From positions 1 through 5,122 of the forward strand of contig JBFXAM010000182.1 of assembly GCA_050184295.1 (NCBI GenBank): DNA of 5,122 bases, written 5' to 3'. Position numbers and translations under genes: made by a program. The notes below the pieces were generated by a model. That model did not search any database and was not told the origin of the DNA. It worked only from the letters and a program-made list of their open reading frames with translations. Positions 1-5,122 of this stretch are shown one piece after another. This DNA comes from JBFXAM01 sp050184295. GTDB lineage: Bacteria > Planctomycetota > Phycisphaerae > UBA1845 > Fen-1342. Numbering within the stretch: the first letter of the stretch is position 1; each line of letters opens with the position of its first letter.

Positions 1-41
1 CGGGCCGGGTCGAGATGCTCCTGCACGATCGCGACGCGCAT
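1..41 (-). CDS. Start of a GT4-type (WaaG-like) glycosyltransferase, cut by the window edge
   Basis: Only the first 13 codons and part of a 14th are inside the window. They read MRVAIVQEHLDPA on the minus strand, starting from ATG at 41. A short beta-strand followed by a V/H-x-x-x-D/P turn at the extreme N-terminus is typical of GT-B fold glycosyltransferases of family GT4, such as the LPS core glucosyltransferase WaaG, whose first strand leads into the glycine-rich acceptor loop. The start is supported by a GGGAG ribosome binding site five bases upstream. The gene follows the WaaP-like kinase with a 44-base gap, so it is probably the fourth gene of the same LPS-core operon. Family assignment rests on 13 residues plus context, and another GT-B enzyme or a different Rossmann-type protein cannot be excluded. 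Confidence 0.55.
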   Translation of the reverse strand, partial: MRVAIVQEHLDPA

Positions 42-46
42 TCGCG

Positions 47-51
47 CTCCC
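47..51 (-). promoter_or_regulatory. Ribosome binding site of the left-edge glycosyltransferase
   Basis: The minus strand reads GGGAG here, five bases before the ATG at 41. It is the main support for calling a gene start this close to the window edge. Confidence 0.5.
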
Positions 52-85
52 GTGGCGCACTTCGGTCGATTCGGCGCCGCCGCAC

Positions 86-943
86 TCAGGCGCGGGACGC
101 GGCGGCACGGCGCGCGACGCGTCGGATGATGCGATCGCTGCGGGCGACGACGCGTCGCGACCAGTCGCGGGCGCGCGGCGCGCCGGGTTCGAGCCCCAGG
201 TACGCCAGCAGGCCGCGCAGCCGGTCCGCGCGCGTCGCACCGATCTGGCGCGCGGACGCGTCGAGCTGCGACAGGTCCTTGAGCACCCAGCGCAGCCGCC
301 AGAACCGCGGGCGATGCGTTCGCGCCAGGTCGATCAGGCAGAACTGCGGCGGACATTGCGCCGCCGCGTCCAGCACGACGAACACGTGACAAAGGTAGAG
401 ATCGCGGTGGCAGATCCCGGTCTGGTGAAAGGCCGCGACGAATCGGCCCAGCCGCCGCGCGATGTCAAACCGCGCCCGGCCGCGGGTGACGGGTTCGTCG
501 CGCCGGAGCGCGGCGGACCAGGCGCGGTCGAACGCGTCGCCGGGCGCGGATTCGAACAGGACAATGCTCCGGCGTTCGAGCGCGCCGCGCATTTCCTCGG
601 CGAACGCGACGGCGCGCGTCACGGAGACGTGAGCGTCATGGAGCAGCTCGGACTGGCGAAACTCCCACCACGCGCGGCTGTGGCGCGCTTGTTGGCGGAG
701 GATGCGGTCGAGCTGATCGCGCCATGGCGTCGCGCGGTAACGCTTGACGTAAACGGTGGCGCCGTCCGGGTCGGCCGCCAGCTTCCAGCGCCAGCGTTCG
801 CGCCCGCGCAGCCCGGGCTTGTGGAGCGTTTCGGCGCCGCGCAGCGCGTGGGGCGGCGCGTCGAGCAGCGCTTCGACCGGCGGAACCCCCGCCTGCGCGA
901 GACGCGCTGTCCAGCCCGCGTGGGTCGCGGCGGCGCGCGTCAC
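86..943 (-). CDS. WaaP-type lipopolysaccharide core kinase
   Basis: The 285-residue product resembles the Kdo/WaaP kinase family, cytoplasmic or membrane-associated enzymes that transfer phosphate from ATP to a heptose or Kdo of the LPS inner core. The family's key parts are visible: the nucleotide-binding Lys in VYVKRY (K67), a probable helix-C Glu (E94 in WWEF), the catalytic loop ICHRDLYLCH (H179, R180, D181) and the metal-binding Asp in LIDLAR (D205). The later RWVLKDLSQL segment (219-227) is very close to the arrangement in enterobacterial WaaP, and the length is near the family's usual 265-290. The start is GTG at 943, because its GTGA overlaps the upstream stop and a GGCGGAG site lies seven bases before it. 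The frame stays open for 256 codons further upstream, but that part runs through the neighbouring kinase gene. The overlap implies translational coupling. Substrate sugar and phosphorylated position cannot be read from sequence. Confidence 0.9.
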   Translation of the reverse strand: MTRAAATHAGWTARLAQAGVPPVEALLDAPPHALRGAETLHKPGLRGRERWRWKLAADPDGATVYVKRYRATPWRDQLDRILRQQARHSRAWWEFRQSELLHDAHVSVTRAVAFAEEMRGALERRSIVLFESAPGDAFDRAWSAALRRDEPVTRGRARFDIARRLGRFVAAFHQTGICHRDLYLCHVFVVLDAAAQCPPQFCLIDLARTHRPRFWRLRWVLKDLSQLDASARQIGATRADRLRGLLAYLGLEPGAPRARDWSRRVVARSDRIIRRVARRAAASRA

Positions 944-1824
944 GGAATTGCTCCGCCGCGGTCGAGCGCGAGCTGGGCGCGCCAGGTCTCGAACAGGTCG
1001 TTCATGCGGATGCGCTTGCGCTCGTGCGGGGCCCAGCGCAGCGCGAGCCGCTCGATCTCCGATACGTATTGCCGCAGCGCGGGTGTCAGGCGGCGCGTGT
1101 TCGCGTAGCGCAGCAGGAAACGCAGTCGATCCGCGCGCGTCGTGAGCGGTAGCGCCGACACGCACAAATGTGCCAGCTCGCGCACCCACCAGTCTGCGCC
1201 GCGGCCCAGGCGGCGCAGCGGGCGCGGCTCGGCGTCCAGAAGGAAGTACTCCGGCTCGCGCTGCGGTCCGGTGCGGACGAGGATGTTGCGCCAGAACAAC
1301 TGTCCGTGCTCGCAGCCGGCGGCGTGCATCTCGGCGACTTCGCGGGCGAGCACGTCGGTCATCGCGCGGCGCTGCGCGAATGTGAGCGCGTGTTCGCCTT
1401 GCACAACGCGCCGGGCGAAGGTCGTGAGGTTTGGCGCGCCGGGCGCTTCCTCCGTGATCAGGAAGCACGCGCTTACGAAGTGTCCGACGCGCCGCACGCC
1501 GTAGGCGACCGGGCGTATCGCGGGCACGCCCATGCGGCGCAGGTTGCTGAGCGAGAGATACTCGGCGTGTCCGCGGTGAAAGCCGAAAAACGTGCCCCGA
1601 AACGCCCCGCGCAGCCGGTTGCGCCAGCGCGGATAGTAGTACCGCTTGAGATAAAAACCGGTCGCACCGCGCTCCGGCGCGACATAGAGCGTGTCGGTGG
1701 TGCGGCTCCACGCGGCGACGACGCCGTCCACCTGCGCCAGACAGCGCGTGACGCAGTCGAGCCCGCAGGCGCGCAGCCGGTCGGCGTACGCCGGGTCGAT
1801 CCGCATCTGTTCGGTCACGAGCAT
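940..1824 (-). CDS. Divergent Kdo/WaaP-family kinase-like protein lacking the catalytic Asp
   Basis: The 294-residue product has the layout of a Kdo/WaaP-family lipopolysaccharide kinase: the ATP-binding Lys in FYLKRYYYP (K60), a helix-C Glu (E88 in HAEYLSL), the GVPAIRPVAYG hinge-side segment (99-109), LITEEAPGAPNL (122-133), a catalytic loop and the metal-binding Asp in FLLDAEPRP (D197). The oddity is the catalytic loop. It reads CEHGQLFWRNILV (171-183), so the HRD triad is HGQ (H173, G174, Q175) while the loop Asn (N180) is kept. The protein may be a pseudokinase or use an altered mechanism. No frameshift or stop suggests decay, and the rest of the fold is well kept. ATG 1824 is preferred because GCGGAG lies eight bases upstream. 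GTG 1818, which would give a four-base overlap, is the alternative. It overlaps the GT9 gene by 10 bases and the next kinase by four, which indicates one operon. Confidence 0.85.
   Translation of the reverse strand: MLVTEQMRIDPAYADRLRACGLDCVTRCLAQVDGVVAAWSRTTDTLYVAPERGATGFYLKRYYYPRWRNRLRGAFRGTFFGFHRGHAEYLSLSNLRRMGVPAIRPVAYGVRRVGHFVSACFLITEEAPGAPNLTTFARRVVQGEHALTFAQRRAMTDVLAREVAEMHAAGCEHGQLFWRNILVRTGPQREPEYFLLDAEPRPLRRLGRGADWWVRELAHLCVSALPLTTRADRLRFLLRYANTRRLTPALRQYVSEIERLALRWAPHERKRIRMNDLFETWRAQLALDRGGAIP
951..958 (-). promoter_or_regulatory. Ribosome binding site that fixes the GTG start of the WaaP-type kinase
   Basis: CGGCGGAG on the minus strand ends seven bases before GTG 943. It sits inside the last codons of the upstream kinase gene. 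It selects the GTG of the GTGA overlap over more distant starts in the same open frame. Confidence 0.5.
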
Positions 1825-3083
1825 GCGGCGGGCTCCGCGGGTCCGGTGCGGCGTTCGGCGGCGCCGGCGTCGGGCGGTTGCGGCTCGCCGTCGATTGCCG
1901 TCAGTCGCCGGGCCGCGTGCATCACCATGTCGCTCGACACACGCTGCATGCAGCGATGATCGAGCGGGCAGCGCGGCAGTTGGCAGGGTCCGCATTCGAC
2001 GCGCGCCTGGAGCTTCATCTCGCCGCGGTAGCCCGTGTCCGTCCATTCCTGGTGCGTGGGTCCGAAGATGGTGACGGTGGGCACGTCGAACGCGTTGCCA
2101 TAGTGGCGCGGGCCGGTGTCGTTGCAGACGAGCAGCTCTGCGTCGCGAACCAGCACCTTGAGCGAGCCGAGCGTGGTGGGGGGGTTGTCGCAGCAAACGA
2201 CCGGCGTCTCCGCGAGCGCGACGATTCGCCGCATGAGCGGAAACTCGTTCGGCGCGCCGACCAGCACCCCCCGCCAGCCGCGCTCGCGTTGCACGCGGTC
2301 GCACGTTTCGGCGAAGCGCTCCGGCAGCCAGCACTTGGCGGCGCCGAACGCCGCACCGACGTTGAAGACGGCGTACGGCGCGCCGCCGCCCGCCCCATCC
2401 ATCTGCGCAGCCGTCGGCGCGGTGCGTGCGCGCGGCGCGAGCCCGTAGTGAGCCTGAAGCGCCCGCCCGGCCTGTTCGTCGGCCGGCGTGATGCCGAGCC
2501 GCAGCTTGAAGTCCGCGACCGGGCACTCGACACGCTCGCAGAGCCGCGAGTAGTACTCCGCCATCGGCCGCGGCACAAACTCGCCGTGGCGCTTCACGGG
2601 CCGCAGCCGCTCGGTGAGCATCCAGCCGCGGGCTTCGCGGGCGTATCCGACGCGGCGGGGGATGCCCGCGAGCCACGTGACCAGCGCGGAGCGGAACGAA
2701 TTCGTGAACAGGATCGCCAGGTCGAACCGCTCTGACCGCAGCCGGGATGCGAGCGCAAAGACGCCGCGGACCCCGGCGACGCCGCGCGTCGCAGGCCAGG
2801 GAATCAGCTCGTCATGCCAGCCGCCGCCGGCGACGACGTCTTTCAACGGGCCGCGCAGCAGGAAGGTCATGCGCGTGTCGCGAAAGTGCGCACGGAGGGC
2901 GGCGAGCATCGGCGTGGCGAGGACGACGTCGCCGACCCAGTTGGGCAGCGCGACGAGGATTCGCGCGGGGGGAGGCGGGGTGTCCAACCGCCGCAGACAG
3001 CGCTTGCGCTCGGCATCGGGCCGGACGCGGTCCGTGCGCTGGTCGTCGTCGGGGCGCGCGATGGCCGGGTCGGCGGGGGCCAT
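1815..3083 (-). CDS. waaF: Family 9 glycosyltransferase (ADP-heptose:LPS heptosyltransferase II-like)
   Basis: The 422-residue product is a GT-B fold glycosyltransferase of family GT9, which moves heptose from ADP-heptose onto the LPS inner core at the cytoplasmic face of the inner membrane. The core begins at residue 41 with RILVALPNWVGDVVLATP. D52 of the WVGD motif aligns with the catalytic Asp of WaaC/WaaF. The C-terminal donor-binding half carries CNDTGPRHYG (320-329), FGPTHQEW and a cysteine set CGPCQLPRC..DHRC (C364, C367, C372, C378) often seen in heptosyltransferase II-like proteins. About 40 polar residues precede the core and a Pro/Ala-rich tail of about 25 follows it. ATG 3083 is the best start: no Shine-Dalgarno precedes it, but a possible -10 box lies eight bases away, so the mRNA may be leaderless. 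TTG 2987 is a weaker option. It heads the four-gene operon. The symbol reflects family resemblance only; donor and linkage are unproven. Confidence 0.88.
   Translation of the reverse strand: MAPADPAIARPDDDQRTDRVRPDAERKRCLRRLDTPPPPARILVALPNWVGDVVLATPMLAALRAHFRDTRMTFLLRGPLKDVVAGGGWHDELIPWPATRGVAGVRGVFALASRLRSERFDLAILFTNSFRSALVTWLAGIPRRVGYAREARGWMLTERLRPVKRHGEFVPRPMAEYYSRLCERVECPVADFKLRLGITPADEQAGRALQAHYGLAPRARTAPTAAQMDGAGGGAPYAVFNVGAAFGAAKCWLPERFAETCDRVQRERGWRGVLVGAPNEFPLMRRIVALAETPVVCCDNPPTTLGSLKVLVRDAELLVCNDTGPRHYGNAFDVPTVTIFGPTHQEWTDTGYRGEMKLQARVECGPCQLPRCPLDHRCMQRVSSDMVMHAARRLTAIDGEPQPPDAGAAERRTGPAEPAACS
1833..1838 (-). promoter_or_regulatory. Ribosome binding site of the divergent kinase gene
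   Basis: GCGGAG on the minus strand lies eight bases before ATG 1824 but 14 bases before the competing GTG 1818. It therefore favours the ATG start and a 10-base overlap with the GT9 gene. Confidence 0.4.
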
Positions 3084-3091
3084 GACGCGAC

Positions 3092-3097
3092 AGTGTA
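3092..3097 (-). promoter_or_regulatory. Possible -10 box for the GT9 operon, leaderless start
   Basis: The minus strand reads TACACT, four of six matches to TATAAT including the key first, second and last positions, eight bases before ATG 3083. Transcription would then begin at or next to the start codon, which fits the absence of a Shine-Dalgarno sequence there. No good -35 hexamer is seen 16-18 bases upstream (the sequence is near TCGCCA), so the call is weak. Confidence 0.3.
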
Positions 3098-3275
3098 CGA
3101 CCGATGGCGGCGATTGGCGACGCGTGCGGCGACCGGTCGGCGGGCTCGGCGCCGCCTCGTGTGGGCGATCGGCGCGTTTCGCCCGAAGGGCGCGCGACGG
3201 TCGCCTGGCGTCTCGACACCCGGCGTGCCGCAACGTCAAGGCGAGTCGTGTCGAACGACGCGCTCGGGGACCGAG

Positions 3276-3316
3276 GCAGAAACACAGCCGGACGGCGCTT
3301 GCGCGTCGTCCGGCTG
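3276..3316 (-). terminator. Probable Rho-independent terminator downstream of the S8 peptidase gene
   Basis: Bases 3285-3298 and 3303-3316 form a 14-bp stem with one mismatch at the eleventh pair. The outer ten pairs (CAGCCGGACG with CGTCCGGCTG) are perfect. Read on the minus strand the loop is GCAA, a stable GNRA tetraloop closed by C-G, and the stem is followed by TGTTTCTGC, a weak T-rich stretch. The plus-strand reading has no T-rich 3' flank, so the minus direction is favoured. It lies 176 bases after the peptidase stop and about 200 bases before the GT9 start, so it would separate the two transcription units or act as an attenuator if a promoter lies upstream of it. Confidence 0.55.
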
Positions 3317-3328
3317 CGGTCGGTCGGA

Positions 3329-3346
3329 TCACTTTCGGAAGCTCAT
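3329..3346 (-). other. Five-codon reading frame (MSFRK) between a strong Shine-Dalgarno and the terminator
   Basis: The minus strand reads ATG, four sense codons and TGA, giving MSFRK. It ends 12 bases before the terminator stem. The only strong Shine-Dalgarno sequence in the spacer (AAAGGAGG, 3361-3368) lies 14 bases upstream of the ATG, longer than the usual 5-9. It could be a leader peptide, a remnant, or chance. No repeated regulatory codons are visible. Confidence 0.2.
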
Positions 3347-3360
3347 CCCTTCGATATCAG

Positions 3361-3368
3361 CCTCCTTT
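3361..3368 (-). promoter_or_regulatory. Strong Shine-Dalgarno sequence without a gene of normal size
   Basis: AAAGGAGG on the minus strand is a full match to the consensus ribosome binding site and stronger than those of the genes in this window. The nearest ATG downstream is at 3346, which opens only the five-codon MSFRK frame. Confidence 0.35.
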
Positions 3369-3423
3369 CGCGTCTGGCCGGTGGAAGGTCACACAGCTCG
3401 ATTCACCGCACCGCCAACCCGGT

Positions 3424-3468
3424 CGGCCGGCAGGCGTGGTCGTTGCCGACCGTTCGCTCCGCCGGCCG
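3424..3468 (-). repeat. Inverted repeat enclosing a GNRA hairpin in the S8 gene 3' untranslated region
   Basis: CGGCCGGC at 3424-3431 is the exact reverse complement of GCCGGCCG at 3461-3468. Between them, 3438-3451 forms a five-pair hairpin (GGTCG with CGACC) whose minus-strand loop is GCAA. It begins 24 bases past the peptidase stop codon. There is no T-tract, so it is not a standard intrinsic terminator. It could stabilise the 3' end of the mRNA or be a chance result of GC-rich sequence. Confidence 0.35.
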
Positions 3469-3491
3469 CCGGTCGCGGTTTCGCGGCGTTC

Positions 3492-5122
3492 TTACGGCAT
3501 GCGATACCAGGCGTAGCCCAGGTAGCGCGGGCTGAGGTTGCAGCGGTACTTGTTCACGCGGATCCGGTAGGTGCCGCTGACGGTCGGCGTGAAGTCGACG
3601 ATCTCGTACGTGTTGTCGAAGCTGTACGAGCCGGTGACGGTCGTGCCGTTCGGCGCGATGATCTTGAGATCGAGGTCGGCGCTGGGCTGGCTCTCGTAGC
3701 TGCCGTACGCCGGGTCCGTGTCCCACACGATCACCACGCGGGTGCGCTTGCCGGCGACGAGCGCCATATTCATGACGTCGGTGTCGGCGGCGGCCGAGCA
3801 GTCGTAGCTGCGGGCGCTCCAGTTGCCGTTCACGCCGCGCGCCACGTCGTCGGCGCGGTCGAGGTTGATGCCGCCGGCGCCGTCGCGCTCGCTCAGGCGC
3901 GCCGCGCCTTCGACGTTCTGAAGCGCGGTGGCCATCAGGATCGCCTTGACCGCTTCCGGCCAGACGCTCAGGCTGCTGTTGCGCTGGATCAGCAGGGCCG
4001 CGCCGCCGCTGACCATCGGGGCGGCGTAGCTGGTGCCGCTGCCGGTGTTCGCGACCCAAGGCGAAGCGTTCGTGGTGCTGCTGATGTTGGTGCCCGGGGC
4101 GGAGATTTCCGGCTTCTCGCGGTCGCTATGGCCGGAGATCGGGTCGAGCCAGCTCGAGCAGGCGTTCATCGTGTCGCCGGTCGTTGTGGTCGTGCCCTTG
4201 TCGTCGTGGTTGCCGACCGCGATCACGTTGTACGCGATCGCCGGGTTGGTCACGACGCCGTCGGTGCCCTGCGAGCAACCCGCGCCGCCGCGGTTGCCCG
4301 CCGCGAACACGACCGTGCGCCACTGGGTCAGCACGAAGGTGTCAAAGAAGCGCGCGTTGCCGTCCGGAACGCGGCTGCCGGAAGTCGAGCCCCAGCTGTT
4401 GTTGAACACCCGCGCGCCCCAGTCCTTCGCCGCGTTGGTGCGGCCCTGGAGCTCGCTCGACCACCCGCCGCACGAGCCGCCGACCCGCAGGCTGACGGCG
4501 GGCGCGATGCCCTTGTGGGTGGCGTGCGTGCTGCGGATCATGCCCGCGACCGCGGTCGCGTGGGCATGCAGACACGAGTCGGTGTTGTCCTGTACGACGC
4601 CCGCGAGGTACGGATTGCTCGTGTTGATGCGGCCGCCGACCTCGATCTCCGCGACCTTGATGCCCGTGCCGCTGAAGCCGCGGCTGTTGACGGTGTTGGC
4701 GCGGACGACGACGCGGGCGACGTTGAGCGTCGGCTCGTTCTGCTGGTCGAGGTACACGCGGTGCACCTCGGGCAGCGACTGGATTTCCTCGATGGTCTTC
4801 GCGTCGAGATGCGCGTAGATGATTGGCGCGATCTCGTTGTGCGCCACTTCAAAGCCCAGCGTCGCCAGGAATTCGGACAGCGGCGCAACGGTGGCGGCGA
4901 TCGCCTCGCGGCGGGCGGCGTCGGACTCGGCCGCCAGCGCCTCCAGGTCATATCCGCGCTCCTGCCCCGGCGCCGGACGCTGGACCGCCGGCAGGTTCGT
5001 GTCTTCATTCAGCCAGATCATGACCGGCACCGTCTCGACGGCGCCCACCAGCGGCATCAAGCCGGCGAGGTCGGGGTGCATCTTGCCGAATGTGGCGGCA
5101 TACGCCTCTTCCTCCCCGGCCT
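3492..5122 (-). CDS. Subtilisin-like (S8) serine peptidase with Glu at the catalytic Asp position, 5' end missing
   Basis: The visible 542 residues run to a TAA at 3492-3494; the frame is open to the right edge, so the true start and any signal peptide are outside. The residue numbers below count from the internal Met at 5081. Residues 15-115 resemble an inhibitor-I9-type propeptide, ending IQSLPEVHRVYLD. The catalytic domain (about 135-410) has H174 in HATAVAG, the oxyanion N263 in AAGN and the nucleophile S351 in GTSYAAPMVSGG. The Asp strand, usually VAVIDTG, reads VAEIEVG with E147 in place of Asp. Residues 430-529 form a beta-sandwich with VIVWDTDP, ADLDLKIIAPNG and SGTYRIRV, as in the C-terminal domain of KP-43-like proteases. 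Six cysteines (170, 204, 269, 308, 428, 514), an even number, suggest disulfides and export. An active secreted protease is likely but not certain. It seems unrelated to the LPS operon. Confidence 0.9.
   Translation of the reverse strand, partial: AGEEEAYAATFGKMHPDLAGLMPLVGAVETVPVMIWLNEDTNLPAVQRPAPGQERGYDLEALAAESDAARREAIAATVAPLSEFLATLGFEVAHNEIAPIIYAHLDAKTIEEIQSLPEVHRVYLDQQNEPTLNVARVVVRANTVNSRGFSGTGIKVAEIEVGGRINTSNPYLAGVVQDNTDSCLHAHATAVAGMIRSTHATHKGIAPAVSLRVGGSCGGWSSELQGRTNAAKDWGARVFNNSWGSTSGSRVPDGNARFFDTFVLTQWRTVVFAAGNRGGAGCSQGTDGVVTNPAIAYNVIAVGNHDDKGTTTTTGDTMNACSSWLDPISGHSDREKPEISAPGTNISSTTNASPWVANTGSGTSYAAPMVSGGAALLIQRNSSLSVWPEAVKAILMATALQNVEGAARLSERDGAGGINLDRADDVARGVNGNWSARSYDCSAAADTDVMNMALVAGKRTRVVIVWDTDPAYGSYESQPSADLDLKIIAPNGTTVTGSYSFDNTYEIVDFTPTVSGTYRIRVNKYRCNLSPRYLGYAWYRMP

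Larger units (their letters stand above)
3084..3491. other. Intergenic spacer between the S8 peptidase gene and the LPS operon
   Basis: No protein gene of usual size is supported in these 408 bases. The frames open through it are GC-biased shadows without family motifs. In minus-strand order it holds the inverted repeat at 3424-3468, a strong Shine-Dalgarno sequence with a five-codon frame (3329-3368), a terminator-like hairpin (3276-3316) and a possible -10 box (3092-3097). Two lesser hairpins are also visible: 3245-3259 (GTCGT paired with ACGAC) and 3180-3192 (five pairs around a triloop). Neither has a run of T after it. The remainder of 3098-3244 shows nothing further that I can name. Confidence 0.7.

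Noticed and set aside
944..1711. Upstream extension of the WaaP-type kinase frame by 256 codons.
   Set aside because: It runs out of frame through the divergent kinase gene, is Arg/Ala-rich without motifs, and the GTG at 943 has a good ribosome binding site and GTGA overlap.
1816..1818. GTG 1818 as start of the divergent kinase, giving a GTGA overlap like the next junction.
   Set aside because: Attractive by symmetry, but the nearest GGAG is 14 bases away, while it is eight bases from ATG 1824. It is kept only as an alternative.
1825..2676. Upstream extension of the divergent kinase frame into the GT9 gene.
   Set aside because: The extension overlaps the conserved GT9 C-terminal half in another frame and shows no family similarity; ATG 1824 has a suitable ribosome binding site.
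3180..3192. Hairpin CGCCC-GAA-GGGCG as a second terminator.
   Set aside because: Only five pairs, and no run of T follows on either strand; such stems are common at this GC content.
3084..3332. Extending the GT9 protein to an ATG at 3332.
   Set aside because: It would add 83 basic, low-complexity residues unlike GT9 proteins and would translate through the terminator-like hairpin at 3285-3316.
3326..3368. Plus-strand GGATCAC ... CCTCCTTTC as a fragment of a 16S rRNA 3' end.
   Set aside because: The two parts are separated by 28 bases and the sequence before them does not form the conserved terminal helix, so there is no rRNA gene here.
3104..3535. A 143-codon plus-strand open frame through the spacer.
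   Set aside because: It is Arg/Ser-rich with no motif, no Shine-Dalgarno sequence, and it reads through both minus-strand hairpins into the end of the peptidase gene.
4033..4818. A 261-codon plus-strand open frame opposite the S8 peptidase gene.
   Set aside because: It is antisense to a clear peptidase domain, has no recognisable motif or ribosome binding site, and long antisense frames are expected in DNA this GC-rich.
5079..5081. ATG at 5081 as the true start of the S8 peptidase.
   Set aside because: The frame stays open for 13 codons to the window edge, there is no ribosome binding site before this ATG, and no signal peptide follows it as expected for a cysteine-containing exported protease.

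Overview
This is a GC-rich window (about 70% G+C by eye) in which every supported gene lies on the minus strand, so the genes read from right to left. The content points to a Gram-negative, LPS-bearing bacterium: an ADP-heptose-type glycosyltransferase, two kinases of the Kdo/WaaP family and the start of a GT4-type glycosyltransferase. GC content, gene order and the style of the exported subtilase would fit a planctomycete or another high-GC diderm. That placement is inference from general resemblance, not from a marker gene.

Right part (3492-5122): the 3' portion of a gene for a large, probably secreted subtilisin-like (S8) protein. It has a propeptide-like N-terminal region, a catalytic domain and a C-terminal beta-sandwich like that of KP-43-type proteases. 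His, Ser and oxyanion Asn are in place, but the Asp of the triad is replaced by Glu. The 5' end, including any signal peptide, lies outside the window.

Middle (3084-3491): a 408-base spacer. On the transcribed strand it carries, in order, an inverted repeat enclosing a GCAA-capped hairpin, a strong Shine-Dalgarno sequence ahead of a five-codon reading frame, a 14-bp GCAA-capped terminator-like hairpin followed by a weak T-rich stretch, and a possible -10 box just before the next gene.

Left part (1-3083): a compact LPS/core-oligosaccharide operon. A GT9 heptosyltransferase-like gene overlaps a Kdo/WaaP-family kinase-like gene by 10 bases. That gene overlaps a second WaaP-like kinase by a four-base GTGA. 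A GT4-type glycosyltransferase starts 44 bases further on and runs off the left edge. The expected joint role is assembly of the inner core (GT9 and GT4 adding sugars) with phosphorylation of core sugars by the kinases. The first kinase-like protein lacks the usual catalytic Asp (HGQ where its neighbour has HRD), so the pair may be one active enzyme and one divergent or regulatory partner.
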